From Chara braunii (taxonomy: Eukaryota; Streptophyta; Charophyceae; Charales; Characeae), in the NCBI GenBank assembly GCA_003427395.1, contig BFEA01000128.1:2489989-2516190 (forward strand): a DNA stretch of 26,202 nt, in the 5' to 3' direction. Both the position numbers and the translations under genes were made by a program. Each line of letters starts with the position of its first letter. Positions within the stretch are counted from its first letter, which is position 1. The notes under the pieces are model-generated. The model was not told the origin of the DNA. It was given only the letters and a program-made list of their open reading frames with translations, and searched no databases. This document shows, in pieces, positions 16,745-25,878 of the stretch.

Positions 16745-18631
16745 ATGAGTGGATCAGAGGGTGGGGAGGATAGATCTGACGATAGGAGGCAGACACGACG
16801 GGATACTGGTAGGATACCCGTTGTGTTCCAGGTTCTACTACTAGGAGACAAGAGAAGGCTTAGGGCAGAAGCAAGGGTCCGTAATCTAGAGACTGCGAGA
16901 GAGGCAGCAAGGACAACTGAACGAGCGTTGGCATCAGCAGCAGCTAGCATGGTAGCAATGGCTACCTCTTCAGCCACCTCTGCTGCAAACTCTACTGGTG
17001 AGAGTTTGGGTATGCCACTCAATGCGACCAGTTCACAGTCCATCTCCAGTACGTCAGGAGCTGGCACTAGTCAGATGGCGGGTTTGCAGTTCAGCTTGCC
17101 CCCTCCATGCACTCGGGAGCAGATGGAGCTCCAGCAGGTGGAAAGGATTCGCTTGAGGCTAGAGGAGGAACTCAAACAGGCTACTAAAAGCGAGAAAGAG
17201 ATTAGAGACAAAAGTGTCATACTAGAGGGTAGGGAGGCAGACAGGGCTGCACTAGACGGGTTCGATGACTCATCCCTTAGCGATAATGAAAATATTTTTA
17301 AGGCGAGCATCCTGTCCATGCACGCATACATGGACAGTAAACTGGATACAATCCAGGACACTTTGGACCAGATCCTGAATGCCATGCACAGACCAGGAGT
17401 CAGGCCAACAGTCTTGCCATCGCTACCATTCTCAGCGATGACAGACCCCTATGCCGCTCAGTCCGGACCATCACCAAGTGGTACATCAGCAACAGCCCTA
17501 TCTCAGAAGTCCGGACCATCACCCAGTGGTACATCAGCAGCAGCCCTATCTCAGACTGTTGCTTCTTCATCTTTCGGTCCAGCGACTGGAGCTATACCAC
17601 AGTCGCCACCTGTCCCGCCAGCGGGACAGCAATTGCCTTGGTACCCCAAGACCCCCCTGAAACCACCTCCAACCTTCTCAGATGACAAGAAGGATGAGGC
17701 TCTCGACACGTGGTTGAGAACGGTTCCAGTGTGGGTGAGGGCAAATAAGACATCGGTAGAAGAGGAAGTGATAACTGTTGCATCCTACTTATAACAGCTC
17801 GTTGGCTTAATGGATTGGTAGCTTCCAAGGTGTTCGGCAGGACCATGGGTGATTGGGCGCAGACCCACACCCTAGAGAGTTTTATGGACTTAGTGGAGGC
17901 TTGATGGCACAACCCTCAGCAGACACAAATTGCCACTGATGGGCTATTAAAGTTTGATGCTAGGAAATACAAGTCAGTGAGAGAGCTTACCACGACCGTA
18001 GAGCGCATGATTGTCGTCCCAGGAATGGAATACAATCCACAGGTCTTGTTGACTACGTTCTTGAGATGTCTTCCCACAGACATCGAGAACTTATTAGCTA
18101 GTGAGACTCCTAGAGAGTATCACACATTTGAGACATTCAGCAAGAAGGCCCTTGACTTAGAGGCTACGCTGGGTGGTGCTCAAACCCCTTCTACGGATGG
18201 AAGAAAGAAGAAGACTCCACAGGAATGGAAGAAAGAAGAAGGCTCCACAGGAATGGAAGAAGAAGGGTAGTCGATTGATGATGGTTGATTCCGAAGGGAA
18301 TCAAACTGAGATCGATGATGTTTATGAACTTATGGGGAGTTCAGAGTTTGGCGGCAAGGAGAGTGCTGAGGGTAACAACCTTGCCGCATTAGTTAAGACT
18401 AAGGCAGCGGGCCGCGGCAAGGGCGGTCAACAAAGGAGTCAGGGGCAGGCTGCTAACCCAAACAAAATAGCTGCTTGGGTTAGAACAGGCTTGGATCAAG
18501 AAGTGTGGCAGGACCGTTGGTCACGTGGTGCTTACATAAACTGTGGCGAGTACGAACATACGCAGTTTAAGTGCAAGAACTCGAAGGTCTTGCAGAAAAT
18601 CCTTCCTAAGGGTGGGTTTCCTTCTTCTTAG
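16745..18631 (+). pseudogene. gag: gag of the Ty3/gypsy element, frameshifted
   Basis: The first frame (16745-17794, 349 codons) has a basic start, an Ala/Ser-rich part, a coiled-coil-like Glu/Leu/Arg segment (about residues 120-165) and two tandem SGPSPSGTSA repeats (about 17460-17555). It then enters the capsid-like motif ALDTWLRTVPVWVR. A one-base frame change near 17790 continues capsid homology in another frame (ARWLNGLV ... LTTFLRCLP) to 18270, with a TGA at 17902, possibly from CGA. The original frame resumes near 18173 through a 30-bp tandem duplication and ends after a zinc knuckle in which the first Cys is Tyr and the usual Gly before His is Glu (YINCGEYEHTQFKC). Gag normally coats the RNA genome; this copy cannot encode an intact one. 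Confidence 0.85.
18198..18262 (+). repeat. About 30-bp tandem duplication in gag
   Basis: GGCTCCACAGGAATGG / GACTCCACAGGAATGG with flanking AAGAAAGAAGAA is repeated in tandem. The duplication spans the switch between two gag frames. Confidence 0.8.
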
Positions 18632-18860
18632 TCTGGGGCCCCTACGAGTTCTAACTAGGGAAACACTTAGGGCCAGTAGAAGTTGTAGCTGCTTCTACTC
18701 TCGTTGAAGTGGGTGATGTACCTTCCCCGTTTCAAGAGTTGGCCCTTTAGTCACCCTGTAGGCACATCTAGACCCAACTATGCTCTATACGTTGGATGTG
18801 TCTAAAGCCTTAGAGGACCTTCAAGGTGAGTGGTCGGCAAGGGACCCTCGTGAGTCCTGA
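18632..18860 (+). pseudogene. gag-protease linker with several stops
   Basis: Several in-frame TAG/TGA codons separate the zinc knuckle from the protease frame. Many could be CAG or CGA codons changed by C-to-T. Confidence 0.5.
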
Positions 18861-19487
18861 ATGGCACTAAGTAGAGGTCATAGAGGGGAGCACTTCGTTG
18901 TGGAAGTTGGTGTGGGTGGTTGCAAGTGCGGCGCCTTCGTAGACATTGGCTCCACGCGAAACTTCATAAGTCGCGACTGCGTTGAGAGACTGCGCCTAAA
19001 GGACCGGGTGCAGCGCCTTAGTAGACCGGTAGCATCTACTTTGGCCAACAAAGAGCGCATGATGGTGGAGGACTACGTTAAAGATGTAGTCTGCACTTTT
19101 TCCTACCCAGGAGGAAAATTAAATCATAAGATATCTTTCCTGGTGAGCGACGAGTTGCCTTTCGACATGTTGTTGGGCATGTACTACCTCGAGGTTGCCA
19201 AGCCCCAGTTTGACTGGGACAAGAAAGTGTTGAAGCACGAATTGCCTAATGGGAGAACCGTTAGACTAGCTAAGTATAAAGCTAGTACGTTGATAGACTC
19301 TCATGGGTGTTTGTGTGCAACGGTCTTCTACAATTATTATAAACAGAACCAGGAGGAAGGTATGTACTTAGTCTATGTCTCTGCGAAAGGGGAGGCCGTT
19401 AAAACACCCCCAGAGATAGAGACCATCGTCGCTAAGTACCCCGATTTGTTTGAGGAGCCTACAGAGTCGTCGACAAGGAGGTTGTAA
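18861..19487 (+). pseudogene. pro: Aspartic protease of the Ty3/gypsy element
   Basis: A 208-codon frame. Residues 20-37 form the retropepsin active-site loop, but the catalytic triplet reads Asp-Ile-Gly (residues 28-30, AFVDIGSTRNFIS) where the family has Asp-Ser/Thr-Gly. ATT for ACT would be a single C-to-T change. DMLLGMYYLE (about residue 105) is the second conserved retropepsin motif. The frame ends at 19485; RT continues in another frame from about 19466, implying one more indel. The enzyme would have cleaved the polyprotein in the virus-like particle. It is inferred inactive. Confidence 0.85.
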
Positions 19488-20565
19488 ATGAAATAGAGAT
19501 CATCCCAGGTAGCAAGACACCTAAGGGAATAATCTATAGGATGGCTCCGGGCGCGTTGGACGAGCTTCGTCGACAACTGAAAGAGCTCACAGAAAAGTGT
19601 TGGATTCGGCCTAACACTTCCCCCTTTGGCTCACCAGTATTATTTGTTCCAAAGAAAGGGGGAACACTAAGGATGTGCATTGATTATAGAGGCTTCAATG
19701 CCATCACCGTTAAGAATGCAAAGCCTCTACCACGCATCGACGACCTATTGGATAGGGTGCAGGGGTGTAAGTACTATACCAAGATAGAATTAAAATCCAG
19801 TTACCATGAGATTGCCATAAGACCAAAGGACCAACACAAAACCGCATTTCCGACCAGGTACAGTCTGTACGAGTCTGTGGTGATGCCCTTTGGCCTATGC
19901 AATGCGCCGGGTACATTCCAGCACGCCATGAATAGGATCTTCCATAACTACTTGGATAAGTTTGTTGTCGCATACCTCGACGACATACTTATCTTTAGTA
20001 AGACAGTCGAGGAACATGCTCAGCATGTAGACAAGGTACTTTCACTCCTTCGGCAGCACAAGTATAAGATAAACCTAAAGAAATGCGATTTCGATCGCAC
20101 TCGAATCTTGTACTTGGGTCATGAAGTATCCGCGGATGGGATTAGACCCGAAGATGCAAGGTCGGCTAGCATACGTGACTGGCCACGACCCCAGTCTGTG
20201 ACTGAGGTCAAATCATTCTTGGGAATGTGTGGTTATTACCGCAACTTCGTAAAGAATTATAGTACGATCGCATCTCCCTTGACTGATCTAACTCGACTTG
20301 ACACACCATGGGACTGGACCGACGAGTGTGAGGCAACTTTCAAGCATTTGAAGCATGCTCTCACACATCATGAGGTTCTCATGGTACCCGACCCGCAAAG
20401 GCCATTCGTTGTAACCACTCACGCAAGCCAATATGGCATTGGCGCATTGCTGGCTCAGCAGGAAGGGAAAAAGTTGAGACCGGTCGAGTACATGAGCAAA
20501 AAGATGCCATCAAAGAAGTTGGCAAAGTCCACCTACGAGAGGGAACTCTGTGGCCACCTGGCAGG
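19466..20565 (+). pseudogene. pol: Reverse transcriptase and start of RNase H
   Basis: Open from 19466; the first Met is at 19541 (361 codons). From that Met, residues 21-53 carry WIRPNTSPFGSPVLFVPKK and MCIDYRGFN. Motif A reads KIELKSSYHEI, with Glu83 where RT needs Asp and Ser where Gly is usual. Motif B is MPFGLCNAPGTFQ; motif C is intact YLDD (145-148); LGHEVSADGI and FLGMCGYYRNFV are typical Ty3/gypsy. RNase H starts with VVTTHASQYGIGALL, His294 replacing the first catalytic Asp. Homology breaks off after TYEREL (about residue 336). Loss of both catalytic Asp residues and of most of RNase H makes the protein dead. Confidence 0.93.
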
Positions 20566-20724
20566 GGAAGACCTCCCAAATCTGCAAGGAAGTACAAAGT
20601 ACATTTCAGGCATCATACTGATCTGAAGGAAGATCGATGGATTTCAAGGGAGGAACTTGTCAAGACAGCTCCTCAGATTGTGGCAGATTATGAGAAGAAA
20701 CTGAAGGGGAAGGCACCAGCATGA
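20566..20724 (+). pseudogene. Post-integrase C-terminal remnant of pol
   Basis: In a frame different from RT, 52 codons ending at TGA 20722-20724 read RKYKVHFRHHTDLKEDRWIS, then REELVKTAPQIVADYE. This resembles the YLVKWKGY...W.P...L...P.ii..Y pattern at the end of Ty3/gypsy pol after integrase (chromodomain-like position). Its direct join to RNase H shows a large internal deletion. Confidence 0.65.
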
Positions 20725-20749
20725 AGCATCTCAGTGGACTTTCGAAGCT

Positions 20750-20762
20750 AAGGGGGATGGAA
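20750..20762 (+). promoter_or_regulatory. Polypurine tract
   Basis: AAGGGGGATGGAA abuts the TG of the 3' LTR, the expected place for plus-strand priming; one T interrupts it. Confidence 0.75.
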
Positions 20763-21861
20763 TGCGAGGAACAAGCCCTCAAGGGGCCCTATCAGACATT
20801 ACATGATCTGGGCTAAGGACCCCAGCAAGCCAAGTGCCCGCCCTAAGTGAACGAGGGCCTGAATATTCGTCGGAGGCAAAATTCGACATTTCCATATGTG
20901 GGTATTCAGGCTCTCGCAGCACGCCAGTTGGTTGGATAGACGCGTGAGCCTCACAAAGCTACGTCATACAGTTGGCCCAGGCTTTGACAGCTGCACCTGG
21001 GCACATATACACAAAGCAGGGCCGATACATTGGGAAGCAGGCCATCGGCCTTTGCAAAAGCAGTACCATCGACGCACCTGCCTGGGAGCCCTGCAGAGAT
21101 GCAGCAAACAGCCCAAGTCCAGAGACTCAGGTCGTGCCCAACTGAAAAGGGCCCAGGCTTTCAATTGTAGTCTCGGGCCTGGGCACAGGGTCTGAGGCCC
21201 AACCGGAAGCTACTGGAAGCTTCCAGCAGGCCACACGCAGCATCCAGGAGGCTGCCACTTCCATAAAAGAAGTGAGGCAGCCCACACCAGGTATTCTGGC
21301 CAGTGCTGGCAATGCGAAAGTGCTGCTGCGCTCTCGCTTGATGCTGCGCTGCTGCCAAGGGAGCTGACGGGCCGCGTAGTGGTGAAGTGGGGCGCTGCAG
21401 GGCAGCAGGGCGCATGCGGCCATAGCCGGGCTGCCGGGCGCCAGGGGTTAAGGCGGGCGATCGAGTGGTCTTCAGTGTAGGAGGCGAGTGTGGGGTAATC
21501 AAGGTCTGATTGAGGGTGACGAGATACGTACCTGTTGCATGAAGAGAGGTCGACTATGGAGTTGACAGTCATGTACATTGGTCTTCGAGAGTCGAAGTGA
21601 GCCTGTTGCGTGAACCAGCTGTAGGTAGGATAGTCGGGCAGAGTAGGTTGGGCGCTGGGCGCCAGACAGAGAAGAGCGACTTTGGATACTGTCTGGGTGT
21701 GGCCTACGGGTTTGGACATTGACTCATTACTTCATTGTATTGCTCTATATGGATGGTTTTCTCGGTGCATTTGTACTCTCTGCTTGGACACGACTACTTG
21801 GACATCTGTGTGATTTCGCAGCTTGGTTTTCTGTATATCGTTCACACTCATATTCCTTGCA
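20763..21861 (+). repeat. 3' LTR
   Basis: Direct copy of 14374-15473, starting TGCGAGGAACAAGCCCTCAA and ending TATTCCTTGCA, with the palindrome CTGGAAGCTTCCAG at 21213-21226. Substitutions are spread along its length. Confidence 0.93.
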
Positions 21862-21970
21862 GCTGTGTCCATCCTGAAAATTGTTTTGGGCCATGAACCG
21901 ATGACTCTTACTTTCCTGAAAAGGAACAGATCGAGAACCACTCTTTCTACATCCTTGTTCAGATTGGACA
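21862..21970 (-). pseudogene. LINE-4 part B, portion right of the LTR element
   Basis: On the minus strand two frames are open. One joins, after removal of the LTR element and one GCTG, with the frame at 14373 leading into DYSVKLGYRLF. It meets plus-strand LINE sequence at about 21970. GCTG at 21862-21865 is the right target duplication. Confidence 0.55.
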
Positions 21971-22353
21971 CGGAGTCTCTAGTCTCGTCTCCCCTCCCCG
22001 AACATCCCTTCCAACTTCTACTATGGGCTAACATCCCTGCCCAGTTGAACAAGACAGAGAAGATCTGGTTCGGAATGATCAGGACGGCGACACTATGGAC
22101 CATCTGGAAGGAAAGAAGTGGCACGACCATTGAGGGTGCGTCAAACTCGAGGGAAAAAGTGTGGGCGGAGACTAAGAATTTGATTCAGGCAGAGATTTTA
22201 TGCAAGTGGCACAAGGCGAGACTTTCCCTACCAGACGAGGATGAGCCACAACGCACAGCACAGTTAAAGCTTACCAAGACCTGGCTGACTGAAGGAAAAG
22301 TTGCAGAGATAAAGAACTCTTATCTACGGTGGAAGGACTGGCACAACTCGTAA
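21971..22353 (+). pseudogene. LINE ORF2 extreme C-terminus (LINE-4, part C)
   Basis: From codons ESLVSSPLPEHPFQLLLW to the stop at 22351, the protein matches LINE-5 (ESLFRAPFPEHPIQLLLW, IWFGMIRTATLWTIWKER, REKVWAETKNLIQAEILCKW, WHNS). Homology starts right where part B, in the opposite orientation, stops (EATEYWA in LINE coordinates). That is the geometry of a twin-primed, 5'-inverted LINE insertion. About 145 bases of 3' sequence follow before the tail of LINE-5; the expected LINE tail and poly(A) are missing. Confidence 0.8.
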
Positions 22354-22501
22354 GGTGCTAGGAGAGGACCAAGATACCTCACGACCAATGGAGTAGTCCT
22401 GATGCAGACAACAGTGTCCTATGCTGAGCAACAAGGGTATCAGGCAGGAACTTTGGAGAGGAAGGAGACTCAGATTTGTGGCTGGAGGCAGATCCTAGCA
22501 C

Positions 22502-22747
22502 TTTCTTTTTTTTCTTTTTTTTTCTTTTTTTTCCCCTTAACAGGTCCTTATGGCCCTGGCTCCATTTCCATTCTTGGGAGCATCAGTCCGGTTCCTATTC
22601 CACCGGCAAGTCAAAGAGAATAATACAACATGAACACACCCACACACTTCCTTCCGTGCGGCCGAAGGAACCCTGATCAGCATTGATTGCTCCATCTATA
22701 TGGAGGATTGGCTGTCAGCTTGCCCTGCTAAGTCCTTCCCTCTCAGG
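22502..22747 (-). mobile_element. LINE 3' tail and poly(A) (LINE-5 copy)
   Basis: Minus strand: CCTGAGAGGGAAGGAC, GGCAAGCTGACAGCCAATCC, hairpin CTCCAT/ATGGAG (22690-22695/22700-22705), AATCAATGCTG, CCTTCGGCCG, hairpin CCGGT/ACCGG (22588-22592/22602-22606), GGAGCCAGGGCC, then an A-rich tail (22502-22538). This copy links the tail to a LINE ORF (23266-23889) in one continuous minus-strand unit, showing that the tail is the LINE 3' end. Confidence 0.85.
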
Positions 22748-23265
22748 CCCCCTGTAGGAACCTGTCAGCTACAACGAAAGGCCCTTAGCCAACTACGAGC
22801 ACTCCCACACCTTAGCATCCCTGTAACCTCTATCCAGTAGCCTGAACCCTGTTTACAATGATTCCACTAACTTGAGCTGCTACCAGCTGGCCAAAACCCT
22901 TAAACCCTAAGCCCTTGAGTCGCTACCAGCTGTTTAATCCTATCCCCTCCCCTATTCCTTCTAATGGTACACCTTCTCTGTTGCGCTTTCATTGAGACAA
23001 CCTGCAGACTGTAGTTCATGGTCACTTATGTCTTCTCACTTTCAGATTCATAACGTCTATAATAACCTGTTCTCCCAGTCCCGTGTGTTCCGACCTGTAC
23101 CAGGATATGTGGTAGATCTGTACTCTCTCCCGCTTGCCCTTTCTCCGTGATTATCTATGTAGCCTTAAGCCCTTCTGATTGCATGCCCGGTCTGAACCAG
23201 TCTTTGCAGCGTCTGCGACTGTCCTCTTGACTCTCTTCCCTGGTAGCTGGTAACCCTTTCTCGCT
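22748..23265 (-). other. 3' UTR of LINE-5
   Basis: Non-coding sequence between the ORF2 stop and the tail. It contains TTAGGGTTTAAGGGTT on the minus strand (22893-22911), a telomere-like motif also seen in LINE-2 and LINE-6. Confidence 0.6.
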
Positions 23266-23889
23266 TCAACTCAACTGCCTATCCACCGCAGGCACCATCT
23301 GGGCTCTCCAGGCCGTCTCTGAATTGTGCCAGTGTTTCCAAACTACTCCGTCATTCCGTAGCTCAACCACCTTACCGTTCACCAACCACAACCTGGTGAA
23401 CTTCCTCCTAACCTTCTTCTGCAGATCCTCGTCCTCAGGCATCGACTGCTTTAACCTCTGCCATCTGCAAAGAATTTCAGCCTGTAGTATGGTTTTCGTC
23501 TCCGCCCATACCTTCTCTCTTGGGTTGGAAAGTCCTTCGATGGTTCTGTAGCATCTCTCTTTCCAAATGATCCATAACGCCACTTTCCTTATCAGGCCGA
23601 ACCACAACCTTTCTGTCTTCTGGAGCTGGTCAGGAATGTTAGTCCAGAGGAGAAGTTGGATGGGATGCTCGGGAAAAGGGGCACGGAAAAGGGACTCCCA
23701 AAGGGCTGAGGCCCGTGCCCAGTAATCCGTTGCCTCGCTACATTGGATTAGGCAGTGTACTACATCTTCCTGAGCCCCTTCTGTACAGACTGTGCATAGG
23801 TCCGAACTAGTGGGATCGTTTTTGTGGCATCTTATGTGCAGCCATTGATTCACAGGCAATTCCTCGTATGTGATAAGCCACTGAACCTT
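23266..23889 (-). pseudogene. LINE ORF2 C-terminus with zf-RVT region (LINE-5, 5'-truncated)
   Basis: The longest intact LINE frame here. Reading from 23889: VQWLITYEELPVNQWLHI, the zinc segment CTVCTEGAQEDVVHCLIQC, EATDYWARASALWESL, then RLWFGLIRKVALWIIWKER, REKVWAETKTILQAEILCRW and a C-terminal WKHWHNSETAWRAQM. It has no stop until 23266. RT and endonuclease domains are absent because the copy starts at about 23890. Full-length proteins of this type copy their own RNA at a nicked target; this fragment cannot. It serves as the reference for the other copies. Confidence 0.87.
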
Positions 23890-23900
23890 ATGAAGTTATG

Positions 23901-24092
23901 ATCCTGGCTCCTTTTCCATTCTGGGGAACGTGAGTCCGGTTCCTATTCCACCGGCAAGTCTGAATAAACATTATAACAGTAACGCACTCACGCTTCCTTC
24001 GATCTTGCCGAAGGACCCCTAAACATCATTGATTACTCCAACGTAGTGGAGGATTGACTGTCAGCTTGCCCTGCTTTTCTCTTTCCTCTCAG
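23901..24092 (-). mobile_element. LINE 3' tail (LINE-6 copy)
   Basis: Minus strand: CCTGAGAGGAAAGAG, GGCAAGCTGACAGTCAATCC, hairpin CTCCA/TGGAG (24036-24040/24047-24051), AATCAATGATG, CCTTCGGCAAGATCGAAGG, hairpin CCGGT/ACCGG, GGAGCCAGGATCATAA. It stops without poly(A) within a few bases of the truncated start of LINE-5. Confidence 0.8.
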
Positions 24093-24244
24093 GTCTGTTA
24101 GCTAACCTGCCAGATATATCGTGAAAAACTAGAAAGAGCTAAGCAGCTACTCAAGCTGACCCTTGTAACCCCTCCTTGAAAACCTGTCCGTATGTCTCAA
24201 AACCGGCTTGTCTCTCCTTAAATCTGTTTACAAAGCGGTCCCAA

Positions 24245-24263
24245 ACCCTAAACCCTAAACCCT
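24245..24263 (-). repeat. Telomere-like (TTTAGGG)2-3 in LINE-6 3' UTR
   Basis: CCCTAAACCCTAAACCCT on the plus strand, i.e. AGGGTTTAGGGTTTAGGG in LINE sense. Confidence 0.85.
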
Positions 24264-24345
24264 CCTTTTGAAGTTTTGCAAGGAATCCCCAGAACCATCT
24301 TAGCTCGTCAGCTCGTAAGGCCTGCAGTGGGTCTTATTCCTTTGG

Positions 24346-25227
24346 TGCCTGGAGCACTTGTCTTTTCCACCCCGCATCAGAATTTAGCCGGTCTTTCCAT
24401 TGTGTATGGAAGTCAGTCAGCGTTGTCGCCTTGCCTCCTGCCATCCATTCTGTGAAGAATTTTCTTTTAATTCTCCTCTACTATTCTTCATCAGGCATGG
24501 GCTTTCTCGTTTTGTACCATATACCCAGGATCTCTGCTTGACTCAAAGACCTTGCCTCCTCCCGTACCTTCTCCCTTGGGGGTGTACGGTCTTCCAAAAG
24601 TTCTGCAGCACCTTTCCCTCCAGAAGTCCAGTGTTCTTCCAAAAGTTCTGCAGCACCTTTCCTTCCAGAAGTCTCTTGGGGGTCCCGTGTGTTACCTTTC
24701 CCTTTTTTGCCTTCCAGAAGTCCCGTGTTCTTCCTCCTCCAATAAGAGCGCGTGCCTTCCACTGCCATCTGATACTGTACTGGGCTGTTAAACGAGGGGG
24801 GAAATTGGTGGAGGTATGACAGGGGAAGGAAAAAAGATGTGATTAGGATCTTAAAACCTCATCTATGGATCTTGGTCTGTTGGACTTCTTTGGTACTATT
24901 TCTCTCCAGATCCGAATCAGAGCCGCCCAGTATGGGGTAGGGTGTCTGACTGTGTCTAGATTAGGTCCCCTTCTTTATCTTCTCCTTCTTGCTTTCAGCT
25001 TCCATTCCTTAGTCATTACCCAAAACAGACCAGTCATGTTTTCCAGCGAGGCTATTGGTGTCCATGCTCTGATGTTGTCTAATGCCAATTCGTTCCATGC
25101 GGTTTCTGGCTTCATCAATAGTTTGACTTCCCATTTAGCTTGGAGGGCTTTTGTTACATGCCAAGTTGGGCTATGTATGCAGCCAAGGATCCGCACTGTG
25201 ATGAAAAGGACTGAATCGACAATGTAG
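24346..25227 (-). pseudogene. LINE ORF2 C-terminal remnants (LINE-6)
   Basis: From the 5' side: an open stretch (25196-24975) with AKWEVKLLMKPETAWNELAL, LDNIRAWTPIASLENM and FWVMTKEWK, then RHPTPYWAALIRIWREIVPK in another frame. Next come duplicated codons AELLE, then TPPREKVREEARSLSQAEIL and MPDEE, two adjacent TAG codons, and KRKFFTEWMAGGKATTL, WKDRLN.DAGWKRQ to a stop near 24346. The last parts match the end of LINE-5. The zinc region is lost between 24840 and 24770. The copy is frameshifted, stopped and internally deleted. Confidence 0.72.
24591..24673. repeat. 38-bp tandem repeat in LINE-6
   Basis: CTTCCAAAAGTTCTGCAGCA, then CCTTTCC.TCCAGAAGTC, occurs at 24591-24628 and 24636-24673 with one difference. 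A third partial copy (CCTTCCAGAAGTCCCGTGTT) lies near 24709. Confidence 0.85.
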
Positions 25228-25706
25228 TGTTAGTGAAACATCAACAGACAATGTACATCCCGATACATGAAAAATGGCATTTGATAGCACAGCAGAAGAC
25301 TTTGAGATAAGTCCTGACCTGACCTGGACTGTTACGACATCCCATCATACATCACACATGTGAGAGGGAGAGGAGGGACGCATGCATAGACGAAGGTCCN
25401 TCCTGCATACACANATGGGGAGATACCACGGATGAGAGATGGAGGGGGAGGGAAGGACGAAGATGGAGGCAAGGGAGAAGACTCAAGATCGCAATAGCGG
25501 AGTTCGGAATAGTCTCTGGCCGAAGTCCAACCAATGTCTGCCCAAAAATGTCGAACCAGATCCNGGGCCCAATGCCCGTGACAATCCCCGCCTGTAACCT
25601 CTGCAAGTAACCACTCTCACTCTCGTAGTCTGCCGAAGCAGTGAAGTCAGACAGTGAGAGGATAGGGAGGGAGATGGTGGACTGAGAAGAGGAAGAAGAA
25701 GAACTC
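25228..25706. other. Unassigned stretch with single Ns
   Basis: No gene recognised. Isolated Ns (25399, 25414, 25564) show low assembly quality. Purine-rich from about 25430 to 25500. Confidence 0.4.
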
Positions 25707-25724
25707 TCTCTCTCTCTCTCTCTC
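25707..25724. repeat. (CT)n microsatellite
   Basis: Short CT run just upstream of the duplicated splice-signal block. Confidence 0.9.
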
Positions 25725-25734
25725 CGGAGCCAGG

Positions 25735-25878
25735 TACTAACCTGTGATGGTGACGCTGTGCTGCAGGTACCTCGATGACGAGCTGGAGCTATGGCGCCAC
25801 AGGTAAGTCACCCTGAAGGTGGCGTCCTGCTGCAGGTACCTTGAAGACGAAGCTGGAGCTATGGTGCCACAGGTAAGT
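25735..25878 (+). repeat. Tandemly duplicated mini-exon-like block
   Basis: TACTAAC (25735-25741), a perfect branch-point consensus, is followed by CTGCAG and a 36-base block (25767-25802) ending CACAG, then GTAAGT. Sixty-nine bases on, CTGCAG, a 37-base near-copy (25836-25872) and GTAAGT recur. Each block is thus framed like an exon with strong acceptor and donor. The first block reads YLDDELELWRH in one frame; the second is a base longer, so frames differ. No host gene is identified around it. Confidence 0.45.

Larger units (their letters stand above)
14374..21861 (+). mobile_element. Ty3/gypsy LTR retrotransposon, internally deleted
   Basis: A 7.5 kb element with LTRs of 1100 and 1099 bp beginning TG and ending CA, PBS next to the 5' LTR, PPT next to the 3' LTR, and gag, protease, RT, partial RNase H in Ty3/gypsy order. 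Most of RNase H and the whole integrase core are missing; the RNase H start is joined to a sequence resembling the part after integrase. Coding frames are broken at 17790, 17902, 18240, 18632-18860 and 19460. The LTRs differ at about 18 of the first 380 positions by eye, so the insertion is not recent. It sits inside a LINE copy. Confidence 0.92.

Noticed and set aside
21732-22130. 132-codon minus-strand frame
   Set aside because: Mostly antisense to the plus-strand LINE C-terminus; only 21862-21970 is plausible sense LINE sequence.
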